From: Gliomastix tumulicola
Lineage: Eukaryota > Ascomycota > Sordariomycetes > Hypocreales > Bionectriaceae
Assembly: GCA_001599755.1 (NCBI GenBank)
Contig: BCHX01000001.1
Coordinates: 2,108,001-2,172,000, forward strand
Length of the DNA stretch: 64,000 nucleotides
Direction: 5' to 3'
Of the stretch, positions 23,150-35,029 are shown piece after piece. Each line of letters starts with the position of its first letter. Position 1 is the stretch's first letter. The notes under the pieces were generated by a model. The model saw only the letters and a list, made by a program, of their open reading frames with translations, ran no database searches and was not told where the DNA came from. The position numbers and the translations under genes were made by a program.

Positions 23150-25509
23150 TCACCGAAAAATCACCAATTCGTTGCTAGCCTCATGGTAAGTTGAAATTTC
23201 CACGTCTCGGCCGTCCCAAGTCTCTACTTGGTCATGCTCAGGGTAAGACGAGAAATACCACGCGAGCTCCTGTATCGATATGGCTGGTTAGCATGACGAT
23301 ATTTGACTTGAACATTTCCGTGGCAGCGTACCTTGTCAAAGTCTGCCCAAGTAGAGCGCTTGACGTGGGAGGGCAAGTCCGTGTCGCCCATTAGGATATC
23401 AGTGCAGAAGTGGCTGGACCCTTGATCATACGTCCACTCATAGACGAAAGTGAGCGGCTGAAGGGGCCCACTGCTACTCTCGTACAAGAGCGATATGCCT
23501 CGCTCCTGGCTCGGGTCCCACTGGCCGAGCGCTCGGGGTCGGCCGTGGTGAGGGGTGATGAGCATGCCAACGCAACGGTTCTTCACCTTCCACACTTCCA
23601 AGGTCCTGATGTCCTGGAAGTGGGCTTTGGTCATGAACATAGTGTCTTTGCTTTGGTAGATGAACGAACCCAGGGGTGGCGCGCGGTACCGCTTGGGAAA
23701 TCTCGGGGGAGCGCGGTGGTTTGGATTTATGTCGACTCGATTCTCCTCCGACGTCACACCGATAGTGGTGAATCGACCCTCAAGCGTCGATGGGTCATCG
23801 AGAATCTCAACGACCTGACCGCCTTGGGGGTGCTGACCACCAAGTTCTGTGATCTGTCTTTCGCCCGCTTCCATACGGTAGTATGTCGAGAAAAAGAAGC
23901 ATCGGTTTCGAGATGTTTTGAGCTAAGTTCCGGGTTAGCCCACGCCTTTCTCCTATTGCCGTATCGAGGTGCCTTCCACTCACAATGAGAAAGGGGCCTA
24001 ATCCGAGTTGCCCTCGCATGATCGGCGTGTTTAGGGTGTATACAGAGCCGATAGCCTCGCCCAGCTCCAGGTATATCGTCATGTAGCACGCAAGACTACC
24101 CGGCTGGCCAATGCTACGCGTCGTGTCTCCTTTGACCATGATGCCGGAGATTCCCTTGGGCATACATGCCATGGTCACGCTCTGTAGCTCCCCGGGACGA
24201 GGCAGCAGCGGTAGATGCTGGGCTAGACGCAGCCCATTGTTTCCGCGGACGGAGGTACCCCTATGGTCTGTGTCGAGGATTTCAGTAACCCTGCCTTGGC
24301 GTGATATGTTCTCGTCTTCCCACAGCATGAACCTTTTGTCATACTCTGCTGCCTTGGGGATGGTTTTGTCCAGCAGGTCCAAACGGAACAGCCTGTGACC
24401 CTGCTTTCTGTCAGCGAAACTCGACCACATACCGCCCCTTTGCTGTGAAGATACATACGTCGGAGGCGGTCTGAATGAGTCGGAGATCAGTGCCGGGATA
24501 AGTAACGAATCGTTTCCGATGCTTTCCGCCAAGCCAAGGAGAGGACGAATCATCGGAATAGTGCAGACGAAGTCCGGCGATGCCGAAGCGCCCAAAGGCG
24601 ACTTGGAGGGCAGCTACTCCCTGGGCATTGACGCGGATCTCCTCGTCGTAGGCGATCGAGTCATCCGAGCCCAACAGCGTCACGCACGTCTCATTCATGA
24701 CGTTGACTGTGTTGATGCCAAGCTTCTCGATCGTCTTGCAGTCCGCCAATGGGTAACTTGGCGCTCTGTCCCTCTGCGGCAGCTCCTGCTGGAGCTTGGG
24801 AGCAACGTGGTCAAGCATCGCGACGCACGCTGCCTGGTTCCTGTAGAACCCTGCTGGCAGATGTCGAGCTATCAATCCGTGCAGCTCTGGGGGCAGCCGC
24901 GACCGTATCTGGTTGATGAAACGTGCCAGCTCGGTGTCTGCCAGTGCGGATGCCGGAGGCAAGGGCTGCAGGAGTTCCGGCGTGCCCATTGCCGAGGACA
25001 CATGATACCACTCAGCGATAGGGCGCGTCATGAGAACAATCTGAGCGAGGGTTGCGATGGTGAGATTAGGGATCTTTGTGAATGCCGTCTTCACACAAGT
25101 GATGTGGGCGACGCTGGCTCTCCGCCGAGGGCAGCACCGCTTGCAGGCAGGGCCCTCGTGGCACAAGTTCACGTCAGTGTACTGCGCTCTCCACTGAAGT
25201 CTCAGCCGGTAGTTGGTGGAATATTCCTTGGTCGTGAGGTCAACGGGGAACGTGAACCATTGCGGCCGTGGAGGCCACTGATCAACCGGAGATGAATCGA
25301 ACCCTGTACCAGCAAGGCAGTGGTCATTAATCTCGCCCTTCTAGATGCACGTGACGATAGCAGTGAAGAGGTCGGCACTCACAGCATATCAAACTCTCTA
25401 GCCATGGTATCTCCGTGGGTGTTTTACGCCGAACCGTTGTCTCGTTATAGGGTTCCACTCCGTCCCGGCAGAGCACACAGAAGGGTTCAACCTTGACGAC
25501 GTGAACCAT
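23150..25509 (-). CDS. unrecognised 699-residue protein with F-box-like segment
   Basis: Not recognised with confidence. Five exons on the minus strand (25509-25383, 25303-24459, 24400-23984, 23922-23332, 23269-23150) join in frame through four GT-AG introns of 58-79 nt to give 699 residues. The N terminus has a CVLC pair (C11 and C14). A second Cys cluster, CHEGPACKRCCPRR, lies at about 90-103 and could bind zinc. A segment LPPELHGLIARHLPAGFY (about 179-196) resembles an F-box core. The C-terminal half carries Trp/Gly-rich segments (WLGGKHRKRF, LPRPGELQSVTMACMPKGI) and ends EISTYHEASNELVIFR. Many fungi have large families of such F-box-like proteins that may act as SCF ubiquitin-ligase adaptors; that role is only inferred here. 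The exon model is firm, the function is not. Confidence 0.75.
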
Positions 25510-26422
25510 GATGAAGTCGGCTCAGGATGACGGCTGGGTTCTCGATTGGCAAAGAGGGTTATAGACTGGAGGTTGGGGATTGAAAGAGAGCTTGGAAGGG
25601 AGTTGCAAGGTGACGGGGAAAGACCATTATATCCTTTTGTCGGATGCTATTGTGTCGCTATCCTCTCGTCAAGACCCCCCAACGTTGATCCCCCCCATGT
25701 CTGGGGCGTCCAGAGAGCCGACAACCCCGGCCAAGACCAGCACGGAACTGAGGGTGTAGGAGATTGGCCAGTGAAGAGCGAGGAAGGCATGGCGTTTCTG
25801 CACATGATGCCATATCCCACGCCGTGATACATGATGGAGGGTAAGACTGGTGTCGTATTGCAGCGTCTAGACTCAGTCGCCTTGCATGTTAGCCCTCAAA
25901 CCCCTGCACACCGGTCGGTGCCCCTCATCATCGACTGGGTCATCCGTGGTCATCCATCCCTTTCGCAGAAGTGGTGTGTTGCATCGTGGGGGAGCTGTTG
26001 CTGCAGTATGACGAATCCGGAAGTGTTACGATAAGCTTGAAGAGAAGCAACGCAGAGGATTGGAAGACGAACGCACGTGGCCCCAGAAAAGCCATTCCGG
26101 GGAAAGGCCGATAATCTGGGGACTCGTCTACTAAAGCTGTTGGACGATGGAATCATGGAAGTCGTCAGGTTCCGTCGGCAGCTGCTTGCTTCCACCTACC
26201 CTATAGGAGATAGTAGCTTACTAAGGCGCGAACAAGCACATGCAACTTGGGTTGACAATTTGGAGGGGCACGAAGACGGAACTTCTTTGCTTCGTCTGTC
26301 TGGGAAATTTCAGCGTCTCGCAAGAATATTGGGCTTGTGATCTTTCGTTATGAGTGGCGCATTACGCTCGAGATAGCACAGCTTTTTTTCCCCGTCGAAA
26401 TCCCGCCACAGATCACCTCGAG
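25510..26422. promoter_or_regulatory. shared upstream region of divergent genes
   Basis: A 913-bp spacer between two genes transcribed away from each other, the F-box-like gene on the minus strand and GPN2 on the plus strand. Both promoters must lie here. No gene or distinctive motif seen. Confidence 0.5.
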
Positions 26423-27639
26423 ATGCCCTTTGCCCAGCTTGTCGTTGGCAGCCCCGGCTCGGGCAAGACCACCTACTGCGATGGCAGTGAGTTACCCTGG
26501 CCCTTGAGACAAACGAGACTCGGAGTTGAGATACCCCTTCATGCCAAGGATATACTGACACGGCTTCCTTCTCTCAGTGCACCAATTTCTCGGTGCCATC
26601 GGGCGTGCGTGCTCGGTCGTGAATCTCGACCCCGCCAACGATCACACCAACTACTCGGCCGCACTCGACATCCGCTCGCTAGTGAAACTCGAGGAGATCA
26701 TGCGTGAGGACCGGCTCGGGCCGAACGGCGGTATTTTATACGCCCTCGAGGAGCTGGAACACAACTTCGAGTGGCTAGAGGAGGGGCTGAAGGAATTTGG
26801 AGAGGACTATGTGCTCTTCGACTGCCCAGGCCAGGTCGAGCTCTATACACACCACAACTCGCTGAGAAACATCTTTTTCAAGCTCCAGAAGCTTGGATAC
26901 AGAGTGAGTTGCTCTCCATGGTTCCCAGGTGTGAACGACGGTACGCTAACCGTATTGTGCCTCCCAGTTCGTCTGCGTCCATCTCTCCGACTCCTTCTGC
27001 CTCACCCAACCGTCCCTCTACATTTCCAACGTTCTCCTCTCCCTCCGAGCCATGCTGCAAATGGACATGCCTCACATAAACGTCCTATCCAAGATCGACA
27101 AGGTCCACGCCTATGACGAGCTGCCCTTCAACCTCAACTTCTACACCGACGTCGACGGCCTTGAATACCTCACCCCCTACCTCGAGGCAGAGTCCCCTGT
27201 CCTGCGCAGCGATAAATTCGGCCGACTGAACGAAGCCATCGCAAACATGATCGAAAGCTACAGTCTGGTGCGGTACGAGGTGTTGGCCGTCGAGAATAAG
27301 AAGAGCATGATGCATCTGCTGCGCGTCATCGACCGTGCCGGTGGCTATGTGTTTGGGGGCGCCGAGGGCGCCAACGACACTATCTGGGCGGTTTCGATGA
27401 GGAACGAGGCATCCATGATGGGTGACGTCGATATCCAGGAGCGCTGGATCGACCACAAGGAGGCGTACGACCGCCACGAGGATGAGGCCGAGGCCGAGCA
27501 AGAGAGGATACGCCGAGAGCAGGCCATGGAGTTTGAACCATCCCAGCCCGCAGCGCCCTCGGCCGCCGACTTCGATCCAGACTTTGGCGACATGACCGTG
27601 CCGTCGGATAATGGCATCAAGGTAGTGAGGAAAAGATGA
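26423..27639 (+). CDS. GPN2: GPN-loop GTPase 2
   Basis: GPN-loop GTPase that, with GPN1/Npa3 and GPN3, helps assemble RNA polymerase II and bring it into the nucleus. Exons 26423-26486, 26578-26903 and 26968-27639 give 353 residues. Motifs in order: P-loop GSPGSGKTT (9-17); NLDPAND; the diagnostic Gly-Pro-Asn insertion in RLGPNGG (GPN at 69-71); G3 DCPGQVE; G4 SKID. The C-terminal tail is acidic and disordered. The splice at 26577/26578 completes the helix after the P-loop, and the splice at 26967/26968 gives FVCVHLSDSFCLTQ, as in the family. The stop codon lies 38 bp from that of POP5 on the other strand. Confidence 0.95.
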
Positions 27640-27677
27640 AACGTCATGCGCCTCTCTCTCCACCCTTGGTGTACCTT

Positions 27678-28305
27678 TTACCCTTCCGAGTCGCTCATGA
27701 TCTCGTCATCGTCAGACTCGTCAGCGACGACGTCGACATCCATCACAACGTCTCTAGCAGACGTCTGCTCAGGCGCTAGAAGTCCTGAGGCAGCACCAGC
27801 CTCCTCTTTTGCGGCAAGGATGAGCTGCTTGGCTTGTCGAATAGCCTCTTCCTCAGCTTTCCTGACGGTGCCGCTGACGCGCACGACGCGGAAGATGCAC
27901 GACCGTCCAGGCCCATCCTTAGTGGGCACGGTTGTCATAAAAGTGAGTGCCGCCCAGAGCATCTTGTAGTGCGCGCGCGAGCATCTAATGATGATTGTCG
28001 AGGTAGCGAGTGATAGATACTTCACTATCAGACGAAACACACAACTTGATTAGGACAAGTAGCAGTAGGCGTAGGGAATGGGAAAATTTCTCACCGGAGA
28101 GGTCTCCCTCCATAGCACCAGCTCCGTAGTCGCCAAAGAGCGTCGTAACCTCAGCTTTGATAGCATGGACCAAGGCGGACGGAGTGAGCTTCTCGCGAGT
28201 AGGCTGGTGCTGGACAACTGGGACTGGCACGCCGGCCTGAGATGCCTTCGCGTCGGGCGGGTAGAGGATGTTGACGAGGAGGTATCGCTCCTTGATTCTG
28301 ACCAT
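27678..28305 (-). CDS. POP5: RNase P/MRP protein subunit POP5
   Basis: Small protein subunit shared by RNase P and RNase MRP, which process tRNA 5' ends and pre-rRNA in the nucleus. Minus-strand exons 28305-28095 and 28024-27678 give 185 residues. The start MVRIKERYLLVNILYPP is the family hallmark, and the junction restores GDLSVKYLSLATSTIIIRCSR. The C-terminal part is an acidic low-complexity tail ending SDDDEIMSDSEG, commonly seen in fungal homologues. It converges on GPN2 and shares a 398-bp divergent promoter region with cnxE. Confidence 0.93.
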
Positions 28306-28703
28306 TGTGGCGCCGAGAGCACCCGAGGCACTTGCAGCGTAATTGGGAGCTGTTTTGTGAGACGAGGGGACAAAATATGAGCTGGACGTTGAAGGTTGAA
28401 ATTATGATGGTGCTGGTGAAAGTGAAATGCAAGAAAAGCTGGCGAACAGACTGTTAAGTCGCAGGGGGCCAGTACTTAATCCCCCACCAGTTGTCGCGCA
28501 GACTAGACGTTCTCAGTACTTTTCTGCTAGCTCATGGTGGGGCACCGCTTTGAGACCAGTGACAGCATCGAGAGCTTCAATATCGCAGCTGCACCTCCTC
28601 ACCAGAACAACTTGATTTTACGCAAAACACTCAATCCAAATCATCCAAACTCACCCATATTCTGATAGCCCATCAAGATAGATAACCATCCCTCGCCGCA
28701 GAA
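28306..28703. promoter_or_regulatory. divergent promoter POP5 / cnxE
   Basis: 398 bp between two start codons facing away from each other. It must contain both promoters and leaders. No canonical TATA box is evident. Confidence 0.6.
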
Positions 28704-30901
28704 ATGGACGAACCCCTCCGCGCTGCCATCCTCATCGTCTCCACCACCGCGTCCAAGGACCCCTCCACTGATGCCTCAGCCCAGATCCTCCGCGACGTCT
28801 TCGAGGCTCAGGGCGCTGGGAAGTGGGAGGTTGCGCGGACGTCCATCGTTCCCGACGATGTCCTCGCCATCCAGGAGCAGATCACCGCTGCGGCTGATAG
28901 CTCGGACGCGGTGAACCTCATCCTCACCACCGGAGGGACGGGGTTCGCTGTGGCGGATAAGACGCCAGAGGTATGGAGCTTTGTCTTGCTTCCAGTCACT
29001 GAGTAGAATGCTATTTAGGAAGAGATAGATGTGCTGATTTGTCCCTTGTCTATGAGTCAAAAAGGCCGTGACTCCTCTACTGCATAGGCAAGCCCCCGGC
29101 CTCGTCCACGCTATGCTCTCATCCTCGCTCTCTGTAACACCTTGTAAGTGGCATTCCGTGGAGTTTATATATGTGAGGACTGTCCCCGTTGACTCCAATA
29201 GTCGCTATGATGTCCCGTCCCGTTGCCGGTGTCAGAAATCAGTCCATCATCGTCACACTCCCCGGGTCTCCCAAGGGCGCACGGGAGAACCTCGAATCCA
29301 TCATCAAGACCCTCCCCCACGCCTGTCTCCAAGCCTCCGGCGCCAACTCACGGCAGCTCCACGCAGGAGGTATCAAGAAGCTGGAGGCAGATGCAGGTAT
29401 CCACGCTGGCAGCCAGCCCAAACCCGGCCAAGGCGCTCATGCCCACCACCACCATCAACATCACCACCATCAGCACGGCGGAGGTCAGCACGGCGGAGGC
29501 CAGCACGGCCATGGCCACGGCGGTCTTGTCAGACACACCAAGCCGCAGTCCAATCCACTCTCCAACGATCCTTCCCTTGGTCCTACAAGGCGACATAGGG
29601 AGTCGCCATATACCATGCTCTCCGTGGACGAGGCGCTCTCCCAGATTTCGGAGCACACACCCAACCCCGAGATCATTACCTCGCAGGTGAATGAGAAGCT
29701 TGTTGGCTCGGTGCTGGCGGAGGATGTCAAAGCAAGAGAGAATGTGCCGGCCTTCAGGGCAAGCATCGTCGACGGCTACGCTGTCGTGGTACCCAAGGAT
29801 GGTGTCCTCAAGGGCACATTCCCCGTCACAGCAGTTTCGCATGCTGCGCCTGGTGAGATTGGCGCTCTGAAGGAGGGTGAGGTGGCCAGGATCACCACTG
29901 GTGCGCCGCTCCCTCCTGGCGCAACATCAGTCATCATGGTAGAGGACACGACGCTCAAGACCATGACCGAAGACGGAAAGGAAGAGAAGGAGATCGAGAT
30001 GGACGTCAAGGGCGTAAAGGAAGGGGAGAACATCCGCGAGGTCGGCAGCGACATCAAGCAGCACACCGTCATCCTCAGCAAAGGAGAGCAGATCTCGGGC
30101 GTTGGGGGAGAGATCGGCCTGCTGGCTGCTGTTGGAGTCGCTGAGGTCAAGGTGTACCGTCATCCCGTCATCGGCATCCTATCGACGGGAGATGAGATTA
30201 TCGAGCACAACCGCCCGGGAGATCTCAAGCTCGGCGAGGTCCGCGACACCAACCGCATAACCCTCATCTCCGCGGCTCGAGAATGGGGGTATGAAGTCAT
30301 CGATCTGGGTATCGCCAAGGACAAGCCCGGCTCTCTCGAGGAGACGCTCCGCGACGGGCTTAGGCGCGCGGATGTCATCATCACCACTGGTGGCGTCTCC
30401 ATGGGCGAGCTCGACCTCCTCAAGCCGACCATCGAGCGCTCTCTTGGAGGCACGATTCACTTTGGCCGCGTCGCCATGAAGCCCGGCAAGCCCACCACTT
30501 TTGCCACGGTCCCTGTCAAGGACAACGCCGGCCAGCGAGTCAATAAGGTCATCTTCTCCTTGCCGGGGAACCCAGCCTCCGCCCTAGTGACTTTCCATCT
30601 CTTCGTCCTCCCGTCTCTGCACAAGCAGTCAGGTGTCTCGCCAGTCGGAGTTCCAAAGGTGCCTGTTGTGCTTGCGCATGAATTCCCACTGGACCCGCGG
30701 CCCGAGTATCATCGAGCAATCGTCACAGTTGGCAAGGACGGCTTGCTGTCGGCTAGTAGTACTGGCGGGCAGCGTAGTTCCAAGGTTGGCAGCCTCCGAT
30801 CAGCCAACGCATTGGTCTGCATGCCGAGTGGAAAGGGAAAGCTCGAAAAGGGGTCAAAGGTAGATGCGCTACTCGTCAATTCTCTTCGGCCGTCATCGTA
30901 G
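28704..30901 (+). CDS. cnxE: molybdenum cofactor biosynthesis protein cnxE (gephyrin-like)
   Basis: Two-domain enzyme for the last steps of molybdenum cofactor synthesis: adenylylation of molybdopterin (G/MogA domain) and molybdate insertion (E/MoeA domain). The cofactor serves nitrate reductase and related enzymes. Exons 28704-28970, 29065-29143 and 29202-30901 give 681 residues. The G domain comes first, with LILTTGGTGFAVADKTPEAV split across the first intron, then MMSRPVAG and LPGSPKGA. A His- and Gly-rich linker (about 195-224) follows. The E domain shows VDGYAV, TGAPLPPGA, STGDEI, TTGGVSMGELD, and LPGNPASALVTF. Domain order is that of gephyrin and fungal CnxE, the reverse of plant Cnx1. 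The His-rich linker could bind metal, but that is inference. Confidence 0.96.
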
Positions 30902-31351
30902 TGAAGTACGTACCGAGGAATAAAAAGGAAAGCTGGAAAGGGCTTCTTGAGAGACAGGGTTATTAGCCAACATGCACGGGAAGAGATAATAAATAGCAGG
31001 CTCCCGTGCCTGCTCACGTAATTTGAATAAAAGCTGTTTCATTGTGGACATTATTCAATCAATGGCCAGCAAGCCACCGATATATGCATCGGTTTTTAAC
31101 AGGGGAACTACTAGTGTTACAGCCAGGAACACTCTCTCAAAAGGACAGACACCGCAAGTTGAAATCTTCCCCTTTCCCGTCTTCCAAACGCCCGGCCAAA
31201 AGTATACATTGGCGCGAATATGATGTATGTGTTGTGATGTTGTGAGTGTGACGCGTGGTTCTTTGTTGCTGAGGCGGTGCCGTTGGGTCGGCTCGAGACG
31301 TGCACGTCTTCGCTGTTATTGGGATATCGTACAAGGGTAGAGTCGTGGTGT
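30902..31351. other. convergent intergenic region
   Basis: 3' ends of cnxE and vma16 meet here. Several aataaa/ataaa elements (near 30919, 30988 and 31026) are plausible polyadenylation signals for cnxE. No gene seen. Confidence 0.55.
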
Positions 31352-32207
31352 CTAGCTTTCGCCGAATTCGGGGGCCTTCTGGGCGACTAGTAGGCCGATG
31401 ATGAGACCGAAAAGGCCCAGGACGGAGCTGAAGATCTCAATGACAAGCATCTTGACGAACCTAGAATCACAAAAGGTCAGATCTCAATATCACGGAACAG
31501 GGGGGAATCAGGGAATCTTACAGAGTCGCATCGGCAGCGTCGGCAAGAGCAGCACCACTGCCGTTGATTCCGACAGCAACACCGCATACGAGGTTGCACA
31601 TGCCGACGGTGATGCCGGCCCAGAAGAGCGCAAAGCCAGTATAATAGGAATCCGCAGAGAAGAGCTCGGCGCCCTGGACGCCGTTGACCTTGGCGGAGAA
31701 GACGATGGCCATGATGACGCCGTAGATGGCGACGACCTCACAGAAGATAATGGAGATCAGGTTCTTGGTTCGGATACGGGGGGCTCGGACACCACCTCCG
31801 AGGATCGAGGAACCGGTGATGAAGATGCCCCTGTTTTGCGTCGCGGGACGTGTCAGCTTGTCTGAGGTTTGAGGGAGTCGATATGTATACAGAGGATCGA
31901 ACGAACCATGCTGCTCCTACGACGGAGAGACCGATACACAGGGCGATGCCGAGACTTGCCCAGGTGTAGGGAGATACGGACTCGAGGAAGGCACCGACAT
32001 CGAAGGTCTCACCACTGCCGGTGAAGAGCAGATCTGTACGAGGGACCAGTCAGCTAGCTGATCATAGGGGGCATGAAGCTCCATCTCGTCCGGCACCGGA
32101 AGGGCAGCCCGGGGGCCAGCTAGGAGCTTCGCTGGTGATGACGACGTACAAGCTCCAGCAACGGTCAGAAACGACCCAATGCCGCCAACTCCGTATTTGA
32201 GGCTCAT
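31352..32207 (-). CDS. vma16: V-ATPase proteolipid subunit c'' (Vma16-like)
   Basis: Proteolipid of the membrane ring (V0) of the vacuolar proton pump. Minus-strand exons 32207-32150, 32033-31907, 31830-31522 and 31460-31352 give 200 residues. The protein is almost entirely helical membrane segments. The segment GIFITGSSILGGGVRAPRIR and the following FCEVVAIYGVIMAIVFS distinguish c'' from subunits c and c'. Glu93 in FCEVV is the likely proton carrier. A second glutamate sits in the last helix (MLVIEIFSSVLG). Intron 2 starts GTTCGT, an unusual donor, but the junction AAW-GIFITG is exactly as in the family. The gene is head-to-head with TFIIA gamma. Confidence 0.95.
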
Positions 32208-32614
32208 TCTGGGCGATGATGAACGAGCGATCGGTTCGCCTCGAATGGGAGGTAGGCTGTAGGTAGTCGAGGGGGGGAGGGGGTGCGAGCGGGAAGCTTT
32301 GCTGTAGCTTCGTGGACGGGGATGGCGGACGAGACGAGGTGCGGAACTATCGAAGCAACCAGGCCTATCAATTCGCTGACACGGAGAGTAACTTCAGCCT
32401 GGTACCTCCTTGGACTAACAATTACCGACGTCACATGATAAAGTGGGGGTGGTACTTAGTCATCGGCGTGGTGGGCGTTCTCGCTGCAAGATAATAGGCA
32501 TCCGACAAAGCCCAACGAACTGCCCTCCTACATCCCCAGCCTCCCTCCTCGCGTTCCGTGATTCCTCTCGCCCTCGGAGCAAGACGATTCACGTTCGGAG
32601 ACAAAACAATCACC
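32208..32614. promoter_or_regulatory. divergent promoter vma16 / TFIIA gamma
   Basis: 407 bp between two opposed start codons of housekeeping genes, holding both promoters. A CCCCCTC-type run (32271-32283 as G on the + strand) and a CT-rich tract near 32520-32570 mark the two leaders. Confidence 0.6.
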
Positions 32615-33251
32615 ATGGCTACTGGCGGGCAATCCTTCTACGAGCTGTACCGGCGGAGCAGGTACGGGACCACCCACCCCTCCGCCTCCTCTCCGTGCCC
32701 TGCCTCTCTCTCTGTGCCTGATTCATCGAGGGCCCTTTTGCTACACCGAAATCTGAGCTGAGCTAACCTCTGTGTCACCCGCACCCTGCAGCATCGGCCT
32801 GGCGCTCACGGACACGCTCGACGACCTCATTAGCGATGAGCGCATCAACCCGCAGCTGGCGATGAAGATCCTCGCCAACTTCGACCAGGCCATCACCGAG
32901 GCGCTGCAGCGCAATGTGAAGAACAGGATGTCCTTTAAGGTGGGAACCCGCCGCCTGGAAATACACACACACACATACTTGGGGGAAGGAGCACAATATT
33001 GGAAGGGGAACAGTTGCGCTTGCGCATATGATGCTGCAGCCAACATAATAAGAGGAGTCTGCTAACGAGGGGGACCTTGCGGTCTCGTGACACTACAGGG
33101 CAGCCTCGACACCTATCGGTTCTGCGACGAAGTCTGGACATTCTTGATCAAGAACGTGAACTTCAAGATGGATAACGGCAATCCAGCCGTCGTGGCCGAG
33201 AAGGTCAAGATCGTATCCTGCAATGCGAAGAAGCCTGGCGAGGGCTCGTAG
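32615..33251 (+). CDS. TOA2: TFIIA gamma (small) subunit
   Basis: Small subunit of general transcription factor IIA, which stabilises TBP on the promoter. Exons 32615-32661, 32792-32939 and 33099-33251 give 115 residues, the usual length. The N-terminal four-helix part reads FYELYRRSSIGLALTDTLDDL across the first junction. The C-terminal beta-barrel part includes YRFCDEVWTFLIKNVNFKM and ends AEKVKIVSCNAKKPG. Both introns are long for the window (130 and 159 nt), relative to such a small gene. Confidence 0.95.
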
Positions 33252-33957
33252 CATGCCTAGCCTATATCGAGCCGTGACGGAGGAAGGAACGGAGAAGATG
33301 ACGTGGAAGGGGTGTCGGTTTATCCTTGAAGGCGGGACAGGCACCTCACAGATTGCTCTCCATCGACACATCGAAGACCGCCGCGCGAGGTTCCGAAACT
33401 GATTTGCATTATGGACGGATGGGCGTTTATTAGGCGGCGTTTAGGATTCGGGGCAGGGTCATGGGCAACATTTACTTGATTGGATCAGGGATAGAGGACT
33501 CACGGCCGACTATTAGCATTAGGTCATCAATATCATTCCTTCAAAAAGCTGAAGGCTGAGACTGATGCTCGAGGAGTTGATTAACGAGTGAGCTGTGACA
33601 CAAACTCAAGTGTGACGAACCACGATGGCCCCCAGAGAAATAGTCCGAATGTACAACGCCCTTCGTAGCCCTGAATGAAAGGCCGATAGACGTATCAATT
33701 ACTAGATGGATAACTGATAGTTGGTTTTTGGACGTGATGGCGTTGGGCAGCTTCAGCTCGGCTGTGGCCACTCTCTTGGTGATTCACTTTTTCTGTCTGG
33801 CTCAACCATGTCCAGAACGGCCCCCTAACCAATGCGTCTCTCATCTCATCCTCCCTCAATAGACTTCACGACAAACCACATTCGCATTCCAATACAGCTT
33901 AGCACAACTCTCATTGCACCCCAATCACCTCCCCCAAGGCTAGATATTTTTCAAGTC
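33252..33957. other. intergenic region
   Basis: 3' UTR of TFIIA gamma and upstream region of the TMEM42-like gene. An in-frame ATG at 33832 would add 42 residues without membrane or domain character. I treat that part as leader. Confidence 0.5.
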
Positions 33958-34838
33958 ATGGTGCGACGGCGTCAGACCAAGCAACCAGAATACAAATCCC
34001 CCGTCAGCGCAAACCCCGACATCAACACCAACGACAACAACAACAACAACATGCCTAGTACGCGCAACTGGAGCACCCGCACGCAATGGATCTTCTTCGC
34101 CATAGCCAGCGGTGCCTGCGCTGCCTTCAACGGTGTATTTGCCAAGCTGTCTGTCTGCCCCGGCCTGCCGTCGCTGCTCAGAAGCCCGCTGCTGACATTA
34201 GAGGACAGAACTACGACTGAGCTCACCTCGAGTCTCTCCAAGGCCGTCGCCCGAGTGCTAGGCCTGTCGTCCGCAGAGACAGTCGTCGAGGTTGCCGTCA
34301 GAGGCGTCAGTACCCCGTCACGTAATGCTCCCTGGACAGCTATGCTAAGCCCCTGAAACAGCTCTTCTTCGTTCTCAACCTCGTCTTCAACGGCGTCGTA
34401 TGTATCCTGCCCTGTCCATGCACGCTTTTCTACGATATGACTGACTGACCGACTGACTGACTTGTTCCTCAGATGTGGTCCCTGTTCACCACGGCCCTCG
34501 CCCGCGGCACATCAACAACGCAGGTGTCCATCATGAACACCTCCACAAACTTCATCGTCACCGCCATCCTCGGCTTCATCATCTTCTCCGAGTCCCTACC
34601 GCCGATGTGGTGGGGCGGCGCCGTCCTCCTCGTCGCCGGCTCTGTTATTACAGGCCGTAAGGACGAGGACACTGCGGCAGCTGCAGCAGCAGGTGAAGGC
34701 AGGGGAGAAGATGAGTACGCTGCCGTGCCGCAGGGTGACCGCGCGTCCGAGGATGACCGGCCGGGGAAGTATCGCGACGGTCAAGGGGTTGAGGATGAGG
34801 ACGTTATTGACCTGGGGGATCTGAATGAGCGTCGGTAG
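33958..34838 (+). CDS. TMEM42-like half-size EamA/DMT membrane protein
   Basis: Small four-helix membrane protein of the drug/metabolite transporter superfamily, like TMEM42. Such half-size EamA proteins probably act as dimers; the substrate is unknown. Exons 33958-34148, 34209-34305, 34362-34397 and 34473-34838 give 229 residues. Helices: WIFFAIASGACAAFNGVFA; LFFVLNLVFNGVMWSLFT; a helix with STNFIVTAILGFIIF; and WWGGAVLLVAGSVITG. The tail is acidic and Ala-rich, and the N terminus carries an Asn run. Two donors are unusual (GTCTGT at 34149, GTCAGT at 34306), yet splicing gives the smooth FAKLTTTELTSSLS and FNGVMWSLFT. Start choice is uncertain (33832, 33958 or 34051). Confidence 0.8.
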
Positions 34839-35029
34839 ATGGGCCTAGATTATATGATTATATATATATATAGGTGAGAGAGAGCAGGCGACTTGGATTC
34901 ATGTCAAGATAGATACTGTTTCATGCATTTGCGTTCATTAAAGATCTCGCTCGAATATGAAGCGAGACCTAACTCTATACTCGTAAATATGAAAAAGATG
35001 CTAGCTTGGACGAGAAAAAGGACCTAGAA

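Noticed and set aside
25280..25310. Box-B-like ggttcgattc on the minus strand, suggesting a tRNA
   Set aside because: Lies in coding sequence just after an intron acceptor. No cloverleaf stems or box A fit around it.
14975..26422. Possible secondary-metabolite cluster around the decarboxylase and a regulator
   Set aside because: The flanking genes are a phospholipase, an F-box-like protein and housekeeping genes. The zinc-cluster regulator is 40 kb away, and no backbone enzyme is present.
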